The translations under genes were made by a program, and so were the position numbers. The notes below the pieces were generated by a model that did no database searches, was not told where the DNA came from, and was given only the letters and a program-made list of their open reading frames with translations. Positions 47,951 through 57,934 of a stretch of DNA of 64,000 bases are shown here, in pieces; the stretch's first letter is position 1, and each line of letters begins with the position of its first letter. The DNA lies in assembly GCF_004912135.1 (NCBI RefSeq), contig NZ_STGU01000011.1, forward strand, positions 92,699-156,698. The letters run 5' to 3'. This stretch comes from Rhizobium rosettiformans W3. Lineage in GTDB: Bacteria > Pseudomonadota > Alphaproteobacteria > Rhizobiales > Rhizobiaceae.

Positions 47951-48904
47951 ATGGCCAGCAAGACGATCGACAACGCCTTCACCGCCAAGGCCGTGCGTGG
48001 GGCCGCGACGGACCCGACCTATGCCGGCGTGCTCTCCTTCATGCGCCGGAAATACTCGAAGGATCTCTCCGACGTTGACGCGGTCGTGCTCGGCATTCCC
48101 TTCGACGCCGCCGTTTCGAACCGGCCGGGCGCACGCTTCGGGCCTCAGGCGATCCGGCGCGCATCCGCCATCTTCGACAACGACCCGCAATATCCTTTTG
48201 CCCGTGACCTCTTCGAGGAGATGGCCGTCATCGACTACGGCGATGTGCTGCTCGACTACGGCAACCATCAGAAGACCCCTGCCCTGATCGAACAGGAAGC
48301 AGCCAGGATCATCTCGTCGGGCGCCTATCTGCTCGGCCTCGGTGGCGATCACTTCGTGACCTGGCCGCTCCTCAAGGCCCATGCGGCCAAGCATGGCCCG
48401 CTCGCGCTCGTGCATTTCGATGCGCATCAGGATACCTGGGATGACGATGGCCAGCGGATCGACCACGGTTCCTTCGTCTGCCGTGCAGTGCGCGAAGGCG
48501 TGATAGACCCGACGAAGTCAATCCAGATCGGCATCCGCACCGAGGCACCGGAGGATTTCGGCATCAGGATCATCCCGGGTTACGAGGTCGAGGACATGGG
48601 TGCGCAGGCGATCGCGAATGCCATCCTCGCCCATGTCGGCCAGGCGCCGGCCTACCTGACCTTCGACATCGACTGCCTCGATCCGGCTTATGCGCCTGGC
48701 ACTGGCACGCCGGTCGCCGGTGGCCCATCCTCCGCCAAGATGCTGTCGGTGCTGCGCAAACTCGGGCCTCTCGACATCCGCGGCTCCGACATCGTCGAAG
48801 TGGCGCCGGCCTATGACCATGCCGATATTACCGCAATTGCCGGTGCGACGGTTGCCATGTATATGCTGGGCCTGCGCGCCGAGAAGCTTGCGACACGCGC
48901 CTGA
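47951..48904 (+). CDS. speB: Agmatinase / ureohydrolase family protein
   Basis: A 317-residue binuclear manganese enzyme that likely hydrolyses agmatine to putrescine and urea. Metal-binding motifs GGDHFVTWP, HFDAHQDTW and DIDCLDPAYAPGTGTP are intact. The ATG at 47951 follows a GGAGAGC site; the nine-codon extension upstream is not needed. The alternative reading is guanidinobutyrase or another ureohydrolase, which cannot be told apart here. It lies beside argC in arginine-related context. Confidence 0.88.
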   Translation: MASKTIDNAFTAKAVRGAATDPTYAGVLSFMRRKYSKDLSDVDAVVLGIPFDAAVSNRPGARFGPQAIRRASAIFDNDPQYPFARDLFEEMAVIDYGDVLLDYGNHQKTPALIEQEAARIISSGAYLLGLGGDHFVTWPLLKAHAAKHGPLALVHFDAHQDTWDDDGQRIDHGSFVCRAVREGVIDPTKSIQIGIRTEAPEDFGIRIIPGYEVEDMGAQAIANAILAHVGQAPAYLTFDIDCLDPAYAPGTGTPVAGGPSSAKMLSVLRKLGPLDIRGSDIVEVAPAYDHADITAIAGATVAMYMLGLRAEKLATRA

Positions 48905-48972
48905 CACATTGATTCAACACACTCAGAAACAGAGTCCGCATTCTCATCCAAACCTCTGACGGGATTAGACAA

Positions 48973-49905
48973 ATGGCAGCGAAGATCTTCATAGACGGCG
49001 AACACGGCACAACGGGTCTGCAGATCCGCACGCGCCTGGCCGATCGCCGCGATCTCGAACTGCTGTCGATCCCGGAAGCCGAGCGGCGGAACGAGAAGAT
49101 GCGCGAGGATATGCTCAACAGCGCCGATATCGCGATCCTCTGCCTGCCCGATGATGCATCGAAGCAGGCCTATGAGATGACGGCTGCCAACAACAATGTC
49201 CGCCTGCTCGATGCCTCCACGGCATTCCGGGTGCATCCGGACTGGGCCTATGGCTTTGCCGAAATGGACAAGGCGCAGAAGGCGAAGATCCAGAGCGCGC
49301 GCTACGTCTCAAATCCCGGCTGCTATCCGACGGGTGCGATCGGCCTCATCCGGCCGCTGCGCGCCGCCGGCATCCTGCCCGACGGCTATCCCGTCTCGGT
49401 CAACGCCGTCTCGGGCTATACCGGCGGCGGCAAGCAGCTGATTGCACAGATGGAAGACGCTGGTCATCCCGAGCATCTTGCCGCCAACAACTTCCTTTAC
49501 GGCCTGACGCTCAAGCACAAGCATGTGCCGGAGATGCAGACGCATGGCCTGCTCGACCGCCCGCCGCTCTTTGCCCCCTCCGTCGGCCGCTTCGCCCAGG
49601 GCATGATCGTGCAGGTACCGCTCTTCCTGGACGATCTCGCTGAAGGCACGACGGTCGAGAGCATTCACGAGGCGCTCGTTGCGCATTACGCCGGCCAGGA
49701 CATCGTCAGCGTGGTTCCGATTGCAGAAAGCGCCAAGCTGCCGCGCGTCGACGCCGAGGAACTCGTCGGCAAGGACACGATGAAGCTCTTCGTCTTCGGC
49801 ACGCCCGGTGGCGCGCACGTGAACCTGGTCGCCCTGCTCGACAATCTCGGCAAGGGTGCCTCAGGCGCTGCCGTACAGAACATGGATCTGATGCTCTCTG
49901 CGTAA
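48973..49905 (+). CDS. argC: N-acetyl-gamma-glutamyl-phosphate reductase
   Basis: Third step of arginine synthesis: reduces N-acetylglutamyl phosphate to the semialdehyde with NADPH. The protein is 310 residues, the short type-2 form, with the N-terminal Rossmann start [15 protein letters not shown] and the catalytic cysteine in [23 protein letters not shown]-like site precedes the ATG at 48973. It follows the agmatinase gene by 68 bp. Confidence 0.95.
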   Translation: MAAKIFIDGEHGTTGLQIRTRLADRRDLELLSIPEAERRNEKMREDMLNSADIAILCLPDDASKQAYEMTAANNNVRLLDASTAFRVHPDWAYGFAEMDKAQKAKIQSARYVSNPGCYPTGAIGLIRPLRAAGILPDGYPVSVNAVSGYTGGGKQLIAQMEDAGHPEHLAANNFLYGLTLKHKHVPEMQTHGLLDRPPLFAPSVGRFAQGMIVQVPLFLDDLAEGTTVESIHEALVAHYAGQDIVSVVPIAESAKLPRVDAEELVGKDTMKLFVFGTPGGAHVNLVALLDNLGKGASGAAVQNMDLMLSA

Positions 49906-50049
49906 GCAGCCATTGTGATGCCAAGCGAGGTCGGCGTGTCTGACCTCGCTCCTCTGTCGTTCACAATTGCCGAACGAAATGTCGATCATGTGCCAGATTA
50001 TGGATGACGATCGGTAGTGCTAGGGTGCTTCGCGAAAGTGAGGCACACC

Positions 50050-50835
50050 ATGAGCAAGCGTTTCCCCGTCTACTTCATCCCCCACGGCGGCGGTCCCTGG
50101 CCGTTCATGGAGTTTCCGCGCGATGCCGAAGGCAGGGCGCCTTGGGACGATCTGCGCGCCTTCCTCGAAGGCCTCGATGCCGAAATCGGGCGCCGGCCGA
50201 AGGCCGTATTGGTGGTTTCCGGCCATTGGGAAAAGGAGCCTGTACCGACTGTGAGCACGGCTGCAAAGCCTGGCATGCTCTTCGACTACTACAATTTCCC
50301 GCCGCACACCTACGAGCTTTCCTACCCTGCCCCGGGCTCTCCGGACCTTGCGGCCCGCGCGCGGACGCTGCTGGCGGAGGCCGGGATCGAGAGCGCCGAA
50401 GATGATACACGCGGCTTCGACCACGGCGTCTTCATCCCGCTGATGCTGGTCTATCCGCAGGCGGATGTGCCGGTCACCATGATTTCGCTGAAGAATACGC
50501 TCGATGTCGCAAGCCATGTCGAGATCGGCAAGGCGCTTGCGCCGCTGCGCGACGAAGACGTGCTGATCATTGCGTCTGGCATGAGCTACCACAACATGCG
50601 GATGTTCCGGCAAGCCGAACCGAACCATGTGCAGCAGGCGATCCGCTTCGACGACTGGCTGAGCAAGGCGGTCGCCGACCCGGACAGCGACACGCGGGCC
50701 AAGGTTCTTTCGACCTGGAACCAGAACCCGGATGCGCTGGCGTGCCATGTGCCGGACCACGACCATCTCGTGCCGCTCTTCGTGGCATCGGGGGGCTGCC
50801 GGCAGCGATGGCGGGCGGCAAGTCTTCCGGGGTGA
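50050..50835 (+). CDS. Class III extradiol dioxygenase (DODA family), C-terminus frameshifted
   Basis: A LigB-like iron dioxygenase opening catechol-type rings. The metal-site histidines are in FIPHGGGPWPF, SGHWEKEP and FDHGVFIPL, and the later SGMSYHNMR is typical. As given, the protein is 261 residues and ends in an atypical Arg/Trp-rich tail. Removing one G from the six-G run 50790-50795 restores the expected ending (VASGAAGSDGGRQVFRGEF, then LGKPYSAYRFG) and a 274-residue protein stopping at 50875. Either a sequencing error or a real frameshift; a real one would leave the catalytic part intact. Confidence 0.85.
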   Translation: MSKRFPVYFIPHGGGPWPFMEFPRDAEGRAPWDDLRAFLEGLDAEIGRRPKAVLVVSGHWEKEPVPTVSTAAKPGMLFDYYNFPPHTYELSYPAPGSPDLAARARTLLAEAGIESAEDDTRGFDHGVFIPLMLVYPQADVPVTMISLKNTLDVASHVEIGKALAPLRDEDVLIIASGMSYHNMRMFRQAEPNHVQQAIRFDDWLSKAVADPDSDTRAKVLSTWNQNPDALACHVPDHDHLVPLFVASGGCRQRWRAASLPG

Positions 50836-50876
50836 GTTCCTCGGAAAGCCCTATTCCGCCTATCGCTTCGGCTAGA

Positions 50877-51980
50877 TCAGTCCCTGACTTCGACCAGAAC
50901 CGGCTTGGGACGCTCGCCGTAGAAGCCGCGCAGATGGGCAACGGCAAAGGCCAACACCACCAGCGCCATGCCCTGATGGGTGACACCGGCATGCAGCGGC
51001 ACCTGCGTGACCAGCGTCACGATACCGATGACCGCCTGAAGGCTGATCAGGCCAAAGAGCACCACACTGCGGCGCGCATGGGTGGTCTGGGGGGCCGCCC
51101 GCAGACACTGGATCATGTGGGCCAGGGCTGCGGCAAACAGGACATAGGCACCGATGCGGTGGATGAACTGAACGGTCTTCGGGTTCTCAAAGACATTGAT
51201 CCAGGCGGGCGCCTGAACGAAGAGCCCCTGCGGCACGAGTGCTCCATCCATCAACGGCCAGGTGTTGTAGCTGAAGCCCGCATCCAAGCCCGCCACGAGG
51301 GCACCGAGATAGATCTGCACGAAGGTCATGATCAGCAGGATGCCCGCGAACAGACGGCTCTTGTCCGTCGGGGCGGCATCGTCCGTGTGGGGATGAAGGC
51401 TGCGGAAGATCCACACGCAGCTTGCGAAGATGAAGCAGGCCATCATCAGATGCACGGCCAGGCGATACTGGCTGACATCGACACGTTCGCTGAGGCCCGA
51501 GGAGACCATCCACCAGCCGATGAAGCCCTGCAGACCACCCAGCGCCAGTAGTCCCACCAGCGGGGCGCGCAGGCCGGGCTCGACCTTGCCACGGATCCAG
51601 AAGTAAGCGAGCGGCAGAGCGAAGATCAGGCCGATCATGCGGGCGAGCAGACGGTGCGCCCATTCCCACCAGAAGATGAACTTGAACTCGTCGAGGCTCA
51701 TGCCCTTGTTGATCTGCTGGTATTCCGGGATCTGGCGATAGAGCTCGAGCTCCTGCTCCCACTCTTCGGTGGTCAGCGGCGGGATCACGCCGTGGATCGG
51801 CTTCCACTGGGTGATCGACAGACCGGAATCGGTCAGGCGCGTGGCGCCGCCGACCAGCACGAGACAGAAGAGCGCGAAGATCACCACGCCGAGCCAGATG
51901 CGGATGGCCTTTCGGTCGGCATCCACACGGGCAATGTCCTTGCGCACCTGCAACTCGGTTCCGGTCAACACAGCTGTCAT
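50877..51980 (-). CDS. ctaA: Heme A synthase (COX15/CtaA type 2)
   Basis: Inner-membrane enzyme oxidising heme O to heme A for aa3-type cytochrome oxidase. The protein is 367 residues with about eight helices and the heme-ligand histidines in [31 protein letters not shown] and [10 protein letters not shown]. The signature [19 protein letters not shown] is complete. It converges on the dioxygenase gene; with the restored frame only one base would separate the two stop codons. Confidence 0.95.
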   Translation of the reverse strand: MTAVLTGTELQVRKDIARVDADRKAIRIWLGVVIFALFCLVLVGGATRLTDSGLSITQWKPIHGVIPPLTTEEWEQELELYRQIPEYQQINKGMSLDEFKFIFWWEWAHRLLARMIGLIFALPLAYFWIRGKVEPGLRAPLVGLLALGGLQGFIGWWMVSSGLSERVDVSQYRLAVHLMMACFIFASCVWIFRSLHPHTDDAAPTDKSRLFAGILLIMTFVQIYLGALVAGLDAGFSYNTWPLMDGALVPQGLFVQAPAWINVFENPKTVQFIHRIGAYVLFAAALAHMIQCLRAAPQTTHARRSVVLFGLISLQAVIGIVTLVTQVPLHAGVTHQGMALVVLAFAVAHLRGFYGERPKPVLVEVRD

Positions 51981-52096
51981 CAGTCAATCCTCTATTCGCC
52001 CGTTGATTTGCATCAGTCAGCCGTGCAAAACAAGCCCGCCGGTTTGCGGCAAGCGGTCGCGTCGCAGGATGCAGCGACGTCGAGTAGGAAAAAGGC

Positions 52097-52324
52097 ATGA
52101 CCAAGCGCCCGAAGCTGAGATCCTTTATCGGAACGATTCTGATCATCCTGATCGTATCGATCTATGCCCTGCTCGCGACCACGATCGCCACGGCGACGCT
52201 CGCCACCGCTCCCTGGTGGGCCCATCTCCTCTATTTCCTGCTGACCGGCCTGCTCTGGGTCGTCCCGGCGATGCTGGTCATCAAATGGATGGCCGGGCCG
52301 TTGAAGAAGAAGGACGCGGATTAA
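52097..52324 (+). CDS. DUF2842 membrane protein
   Basis: A 75-residue protein with two membrane helices (TILIILIVSIYALLATTI and LLYFLLTGLLWVVPAMLVI), of the DUF2842 family, found in many alphaproteobacteria next to heme A synthase genes. The ending MAGPLKKKDAD is charged and cytoplasmic. Function unknown; the conserved neighbourhood hints at cytochrome oxidase assembly, but that is inference. Confidence 0.85.
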   Translation: MTKRPKLRSFIGTILIILIVSIYALLATTIATATLATAPWWAHLLYFLLTGLLWVVPAMLVIKWMAGPLKKKDAD

Positions 52325-52437
52325 CCCCGTCTTTACCCTTGTTTCGATCGGGACAAGCGAAAATTTGAACGATAACCGTTTGTTGGAAGGGACGGTTTAA
52401 GCTCCCGCACGTGTCTGAAACCAGCCGGGACAGGGTA

Positions 52438-53700
52438 ATGCGGACCCATCTGCGCCATGATGCAATGGCATATGCCGAGAAGCTGCCAGATAGCGGTGCC
52501 GACCTCAGCACCGGTCAAGCCTCGCTCGATATTGCGGCCGGACGGCTCGACCTGACCGTGCACACGCGCATGGCGCCGGCCGAACGGGCCTGGCGCAAGC
52601 TCGAAACCGATCCGTGGAACTCGCTGCATCAAGGTTTCGAGTGGTGCCGAGCCTGGGTCGAGACCCACGGCAATCCCCTGGCCATCGTCGAAGGCCGGCT
52701 AAACGGCGAGATCGCCTTCCTTCTTCCGCTGGAGATCGAGCGTCACTTCCTGGTGCGGAGCGCCCAGTTCATCGCCTCCGCCTTCACCAATTTCAACAGC
52801 GGCCTCTTCAGCGCCGCTTTCCGTCAGATCGCAGCGGACATCCCCGGCAGAGATTTTGAACTGCTTTTGGCGAAGACCTTGGGCGATCATGCCGATCTGC
52901 TCAGCCTGACCAACGTGCCCTTCGACTGGCGAGGTGAGCGTCACCCGCTTGCCGGCCTGCCCAGCATCCGCAACCAGAACGCCTCCTTCCAGCTGCCGCT
53001 CGCCCCGACCATGGAAGAGACGATCGCACCGCTCAACGCGAAGAGCCGCCGCAAGAAGTATCGCGCCCAAGTCCGGAAGCTGGAGGCCGCCGGCGGCTTC
53101 GAGCACATCCGACCGGTTTCTCTTTCCGAGCAGAAGGCGCTGCTCGAATGTTTCTTCCGCCAGAAAGCCGCTCGGTTCGCAGCCGGTGGCCTGCCCAACG
53201 TCTTCCAGGCGGCGGAGACCCAGGCCTTCTTCCACATGCTTCTCGAACATGACCGTGGCGCGGATGACGTTCCTCTGGAACTGCATGCAATTCGGCTGAA
53301 GGGCGAGCACGAAGGAAAGATCGCGGCCATCACCGGTCTTTCCCGCAAGGGCGATCACGTCATCTGCCAGTTCGGCTCGATCGATGACAGCCTGATGGCC
53401 GAGGCGAGCCCCGGGGAGCTCTTGTTCTGGCTGGTGATCGAACGCAGCGCGCTAAACGGTGCTACGCTCTTCGACTTCGGCATCGGGGATCAGGACTACA
53501 AGCGCCGCTGGTGCACGATCGAAACCGCCCATCACGACATCCTTCTGCCGCTGCGGCCTGCGGGGCATCTCGCGGCGATGACGCATCGGGGCGTTACGCG
53601 GACCAAGACCCTGATCAAGGGCAACCCACATCTTTATGCGCTGATCCAGCGGCTGCGCGCCCAAGGCGGTACGACGGCAGCAGCCAAGCCGGAAGACTGA
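52438..53700 (+). CDS. uppA: GNAT-type acetyltransferase of the polar polysaccharide cluster
   Basis: A 420-residue protein of the CelD/BioF2-like GNAT family (acetyltransf_6), typical of exopolysaccharide clusters. The acyl-CoA binding core lies about residues 180-370 (NAKSRRKKYRAQVRKLEAAG, then ALNGATLFDFGIGDQDYKR). It may acetylate the polysaccharide or a precursor. The ATG at 52438 is chosen because it has a CAGGG site; a GTG nine codons upstream is possible. It is the first of six genes matching the Agrobacterium uppA-F order (GNAT, Wzc-like, Wza-like, GT, PHPT, Wzy-like). The symbol is inferred from that order. Confidence 0.75.
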   Translation: MRTHLRHDAMAYAEKLPDSGADLSTGQASLDIAAGRLDLTVHTRMAPAERAWRKLETDPWNSLHQGFEWCRAWVETHGNPLAIVEGRLNGEIAFLLPLEIERHFLVRSAQFIASAFTNFNSGLFSAAFRQIAADIPGRDFELLLAKTLGDHADLLSLTNVPFDWRGERHPLAGLPSIRNQNASFQLPLAPTMEETIAPLNAKSRRKKYRAQVRKLEAAGGFEHIRPVSLSEQKALLECFFRQKAARFAAGGLPNVFQAAETQAFFHMLLEHDRGADDVPLELHAIRLKGEHEGKIAAITGLSRKGDHVICQFGSIDDSLMAEASPGELLFWLVIERSALNGATLFDFGIGDQDYKRRWCTIETAHHDILLPLRPAGHLAAMTHRGVTRTKTLIKGNPHLYALIQRLRAQGGTTAAAKPED

Positions 53701-53728
53701 GCGCCCGGATCGAACTGTTCCGAGACTC

Positions 53729-55921
53729 TCAGGCGGCGTTCAGGGTGTTTCGCGCCGGCGGTGTCTTCATCGAGAGAAGGATCAGGTCGTTGTAGCCTGC
53801 ATCCTCGAACGCCATCATGATCTCCGCCAGTTCCTTCGCTTCCGGCTCGGGCGCCGAGAGGATGATCTCGTGGCGGTCGTTGCGGCTCAGTCGGGCCACG
53901 CCTTCGGCCTTAGCCGGACCGCATTCCACCAGCACCAGATCATAGACGTCGGAGAGCGCGTCGACGATCATCGAGAGACGGTCGGCACCGCGCATGGCCT
54001 GACGGATATCGGCATTGCCCTGCGGCACGATGTCGGCGGCGGACAGGCGGTCCGGATGAATGCAATCGGCAAAGGCTGCCTCGCCAGTCAACAGGTCGGT
54101 GATGCCCGGGAGATCGCGCCAGGATGCCATGAGCCTCGTCGGGCAGGCCGAGCCGGTCATGTCGACGAGTACCGTTCGGGAACCGCGGTCCGCGAGTTCA
54201 CGGGCCAGCGCGACGGTACCGGCCGAGCCATCGTCACCCGAGGGCGAGATGGCAAAGGCAATCCGCGTCTGCTGCTCGACAAGGTAATCGGCCACGGAAG
54301 CGACGGAGAATTCGTCCGGCTCCTCGGTCGGCTCAGAGGCTGGCACATCTTCAGCGACGGCCTGCTCCATCTCCTCCACCAGATCGGCATCGGGTGCGAC
54401 GTCGAGGAGGCTTGCCGGCACATCCTGCGCAGGACGGGCACGCGGCGCCTCGTTCGCCGTCTCCATGTCTTCCGCTTCAGCGTCTTCCCGACGTGTTGCA
54501 ACAGGCACTACAGCACCCGTCGGTCGCAGGGCGCGGCCGCTAAAAAGTTCGGCCAGCATAACCGCGACGGCAGAGAGGATCAGCGTCGCGAGTGTGGCAA
54601 CGATGGTGATCGGCACAACCTTGGGGAAGCTCGGCTCCTGCGGCTCGATGGCCGTCGAGATCACGCGCGCATCGGCGGGGCTTGCATCCTTGTCGAGACG
54701 GGAAGACGCCTCGCGATAGCGGGCGAGATAGGTTTCCAGCAGCTGGCGCTGCGCCGTCGCCTCGCGTTCCAGGGACTTCAACCCGACTTCGTCTTCCCCA
54801 GCCCGCGCCGTATCGGCCTTCAGCGTGTTCAGCTGGGCCAGGAGCTGCGTTTCGCGCTCGCGCGCAACGGCGGCCTGGTTGTCGAGGCTGGCGGCGACCC
54901 GCAGCGATTCGGACTGCACCTGCTCGCGGATGCCGGCGAGCTGGGCGCGCAGCGCCTTCATCTGGGGATGACCATCGAGCAGGCGCGTGGAGAGGTCGGA
55001 GATCTGCGCGCGGATCTGCGATTCCGTCGCCTTCAGGCGCTGGATCGATTCCGAGCGCGCGATGGCATCGAGCGTGTCGGTCGACTTGCCGGCCTTGATG
55101 CTGGCGCGCAGGTTTTCCGCCGTCGCTTCAGCATTGGCGCGCTCGGCGCGGACGCGGGCGAGTTCGGTCGAGATGTCGGAGAGTTGTTTCCCGGAAAAGG
55201 AGCTCTGGTCCGAACCGAGCGACATCAGCCCGGCAGATGAGCGATACTCGGCGACCTTCTGCTCGGCATCCCGCACCTTTTCGCGCAGGTTTGCAATTTC
55301 CGTCTCCAGCCAGCGCACCGCATCGGAATTGCTGTCGAGCTTGGCGCCGCTCTGGAGCGAGCGATAGACGTCCATCATCGCATTCGGCACGGCGGCAGCA
55401 AGCTTCGGATCCTTCGAGGTGAACTCGATTCCGATCACGCGCGACTTGTCGACCTGATAGACACTGAGCTTTTCCTTGAAGGCGTTGATGACGCGCTCTT
55501 CCGGCGGCAGTTCCAGCGGATTGCTCTTCAAGCCGAAGAGAACCAGGAAATCCGTTATGGCCGACGGGCTGGAGTCCGGGTCGAATTCGGTCCGCTCATG
55601 CAGTTTCAGGTCGCGGGCGACCTGCTTGATGAGGTCGACGGACTGGAGAAGCTGGACTTGGCTCGCGATATTGAGCTCGTCGGGCAAGGGTTCAGCGGTC
55701 GCAGAACCTGTGCCGGACGCGGAGAAATTGGGTTCCCGTGGCTCGATCAACAGCTTGGCGTCGCTCTTGTAGCTCGGGGAAATGGCATTGGCGCCAACGA
55801 AAGCCAGGACGCCAACGAGCGCGGTCGCCGCAAGGATCCTCCCCTTCCGCTGCCATACGGCACGAAAGAGCTGGGCCAGGTCGATATCGACGTCATGTTG
55901 ATCGCGGTCCACACTCGACAT
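53729..55921 (-). CDS. uppB: Wzc/ExoP-like chain-length protein with degenerate kinase domain
   Basis: A 730-residue inner-membrane polysaccharide co-polymerase. It has a Wzz domain between two membrane helices (about 32-52 and 425-448) with a long periplasmic coiled coil (TEIANLREKVRDAEQKVAEY), and a C-terminal cytoplasmic domain from about 570. That domain should be a tyrosine kinase, but Walker A reads SPSGDDGSAGT, lacking the lysine, Walker B is YDLVLVECG, and no tyrosine-rich tail follows. It is probably a pseudokinase controlling chain length through protein contacts only. It is transcribed away from the other cluster genes. Confidence 0.85.
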   Translation of the reverse strand: MSSVDRDQHDVDIDLAQLFRAVWQRKGRILAATALVGVLAFVGANAISPSYKSDAKLLIEPREPNFSASGTGSATAEPLPDELNIASQVQLLQSVDLIKQVARDLKLHERTEFDPDSSPSAITDFLVLFGLKSNPLELPPEERVINAFKEKLSVYQVDKSRVIGIEFTSKDPKLAAAVPNAMMDVYRSLQSGAKLDSNSDAVRWLETEIANLREKVRDAEQKVAEYRSSAGLMSLGSDQSSFSGKQLSDISTELARVRAERANAEATAENLRASIKAGKSTDTLDAIARSESIQRLKATESQIRAQISDLSTRLLDGHPQMKALRAQLAGIREQVQSESLRVAASLDNQAAVARERETQLLAQLNTLKADTARAGEDEVGLKSLEREATAQRQLLETYLARYREASSRLDKDASPADARVISTAIEPQEPSFPKVVPITIVATLATLILSAVAVMLAELFSGRALRPTGAVVPVATRREDAEAEDMETANEAPRARPAQDVPASLLDVAPDADLVEEMEQAVAEDVPASEPTEEPDEFSVASVADYLVEQQTRIAFAISPSGDDGSAGTVALARELADRGSRTVLVDMTGSACPTRLMASWRDLPGITDLLTGEAAFADCIHPDRLSAADIVPQGNADIRQAMRGADRLSMIVDALSDVYDLVLVECGPAKAEGVARLSRNDRHEIILSAPEPEAKELAEIMMAFEDAGYNDLILLSMKTPPARNTLNAA

Positions 55922-56104
55922 TACAGACTCCCGGTACATCTCGCCCGAGAAAGTAAAGGATCATGGTAACTCAAGGGTTAATCCTGATCCCCCCGGTTTT
56001 GCCCGCAGCAAAAGCCAAAAGGCAACCGGTCGTTTACCCGGCATTAACCCTAACCATTCGATAACAGGGCAAGGATTACGAATTTATTGGGAGCGCAGCG
56101 GCGC
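55922..56104. promoter_or_regulatory. Divergent promoter region between uppB and uppC
   Basis: 183 bp, AT-richer than its surroundings, with GGTTAATCC-, TTAACCCTAACC- and ATAACAGGG-like elements. Promoters for both directions must lie here; no clear hexamer pair was found. Confidence 0.4.
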
Positions 56105-56680
56105 ATGTCGATGGTCGGAAAACAGGCGATGGTTCTGGTCGCGAGTGCGGTCCTGTCGCTCGGGCTCTCCGGATGCGCAAGCTACCGCCCTGCCCCGAAG
56201 GTCTTTCACGAGGCGACGATCCAGCCCTACCGGCTCGACAGCGGTGACCGGTTGCGCATCACCGTGTTCGAGCAGCCGAGCCTGACCAACACCTATACCG
56301 TCGACCAGGCGGGCTACATCGCCTTCCCGCTGGTGGGCCAGGTCGCCGCACGCGGCGCCACCCTCACCCAGCTCGAAGGCGCGCTTGCCCAGAAGCTGAA
56401 GCAGGGCTTCCTGCGCGATCCGGATGTCTCCATCGAAGTCGATCGCTACCGCTCGATCTTCGTCATGGGTCAGGTCGGCCAGCCCGGTCAGTATGCCTAT
56501 GTGCCGGGTATGACGATCCTCAACGCCATCGCCGTCTCCGGCGGCTTCAACGGCCGCGCCAACCAGCGCGATGTCGACGTGACCCGCAAGATCAACGGAC
56601 AGATCATCACGGGCCGCGTGCCGATTACCGATCCGATTCTCGCCGGCGACACCGTTTATGTTCGCGAGCGGCTGTTCTGA
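56105..56680 (+). CDS. uppC: Wza-like polysaccharide export lipoprotein
   Basis: An outer-membrane export protein of 191 residues. The signal ends in the lipobox LSGC (Cys about 29). The Poly_export domain (YRLDSGDRLRITVFEQPSL) and the SLBB-type segment (FVMGQVGQPGQYAYVPGMTI) are both there. It is short relative to full Wza, matching the compact ExoF/UppC kind. Start at the ATG at 56105; another ATG two codons later is possible. Next gene begins 3 bp after the stop. Confidence 0.88.
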   Translation: MSMVGKQAMVLVASAVLSLGLSGCASYRPAPKVFHEATIQPYRLDSGDRLRITVFEQPSLTNTYTVDQAGYIAFPLVGQVAARGATLTQLEGALAQKLKQGFLRDPDVSIEVDRYRSIFVMGQVGQPGQYAYVPGMTILNAIAVSGGFNGRANQRDVDVTRKINGQIITGRVPITDPILAGDTVYVRERLF

Positions 56681-56683
56681 TCG

Positions 56684-57826
56684 ATGGCAGACGCCCAAAC
56701 CCTGAGGATCGTGCATTGTTTCCGATCGCCCATCGGCGGAATATTCCGCCATGTGCGCGATCTGGCGGAACTGCACAGCGCGGCCGGTCACGAGGTCGGC
56801 ATCCTCTGTGACAGCTCGACGGGCGGCGCACATGAGGACCGGCTGTTCGACCAGATCATGCCGTTTCTCAAGCTCGGCGTGACGCGCTTTCCGATCGGCC
56901 GGTCCGTCGGCCTGAAGGACATGGCGGCGCTCGCCGAAAGTTACAAACTCATCAAGGAATTGCAGCCGGATATCCTGCATGGTCATGGCGCCAAGGGCGG
57001 CGTGATCGCGCGGTTGATCGGCTCACTGCTGCGGGTTCGAAGGTATCGCGTCGCCCGCCTTTATTCGCCGCATGGCGGCAGCCTGCACTTTTCGCGCAGG
57101 TCCCTGTCCGGCCGGGGCGTGTTCATGGCCGAGCGCATTCTGGAGCGGATGACGGAGTCGATCTCCTTCGTCTGCGACTACGAGCGCACGACCTACGAGA
57201 CCAAGATCGGCAAACCGCATTGTGCGACGACGCGGATCTACAATGGCATCAGCGAGCGGGATTTCGGCCGCATTCCGGTCACGGAAGACGGCGTCGACTT
57301 CGCCTATATCGGCATGCTGCGCGACCTGAAGGGCCCGGACGTCTTCATCGACGCCTTTGCAGAGGCAGAACGGCTCGTCGGACGGCCCTTGAGCGGCCTG
57401 ATCATCGGCGACGGACCCGATCTCGAGCGTTACCAGCGGATGGTCGAGCAGAAGGGTCTCGGGCGCCGGATCGGTTTCCGGCCCGCCATGCCCATCGCCC
57501 AGGCCTTTGCGCTCTCGGACATCGTCGCCGTGCCATCGCGCGCCGAAGCCATGCCTTACATCGTGCTCGAAGCACTCGCTGCCGAAAAGACAGTCATTGC
57601 ATCCCGCGTCGGCGGCATTCCCGAAATCCTGGGCAGCGACAGCGAAGCGCTTGTGGAAGCCGGACGGGCCGATCTCTTCGGCGCGGTCATGGCAAAGGCG
57701 CTCACCGATCCATCCTGGTCGAAGCGCACCATGCCGACGGCGGATGCCTTCCGCTCGCGCTTTTCGGCCGTCGTGATGGCAAGAGAGGCGGAAGCGCTCT
57801 ACCGTGCCCAACTTGCACGGATTTGA
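56684..57826 (+). CDS. uppD: Glycosyltransferase family 4 protein
   Basis: A 380-residue GT-B glycosyltransferase adding a sugar to the lipid-linked repeat unit. The N-terminal part begins LRIVHCFRSPIGGIFRHVRD; the donor site lies in GLIIGDGPDLERYQRMVEQ and the EAMPYIVLEALAAEKTVIAS stretch with the usual glutamate pair. The sugar specificity is not evident. In R. leguminosarum and Agrobacterium related genes serve polar glucomannan/unipolar polysaccharide. Confidence 0.87.
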   Translation: MADAQTLRIVHCFRSPIGGIFRHVRDLAELHSAAGHEVGILCDSSTGGAHEDRLFDQIMPFLKLGVTRFPIGRSVGLKDMAALAESYKLIKELQPDILHGHGAKGGVIARLIGSLLRVRRYRVARLYSPHGGSLHFSRRSLSGRGVFMAERILERMTESISFVCDYERTTYETKIGKPHCATTRIYNGISERDFGRIPVTEDGVDFAYIGMLRDLKGPDVFIDAFAEAERLVGRPLSGLIIGDGPDLERYQRMVEQKGLGRRIGFRPAMPIAQAFALSDIVAVPSRAEAMPYIVLEALAAEKTVIASRVGGIPEILGSDSEALVEAGRADLFGAVMAKALTDPSWSKRTMPTADAFRSRFSAVVMAREAEALYRAQLARI

Positions 57827-57934
57827 GGCGGAATGTCCCGGATTGATCCAGTCCCACCCCGTTTCTGAGGGGTTCCTAAAGCGTTTCTTAGGACCTTGGC
57901 ACTAGTCTTCGCCCATTCATCTGCGAGATTTGCC

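Noticed and set aside
49924..49950. Nine-bp hairpin after argC (AGCGAGGTC/GACCTCGCT)
   Set aside because: No T-run follows, so it cannot be called an intrinsic terminator with confidence.
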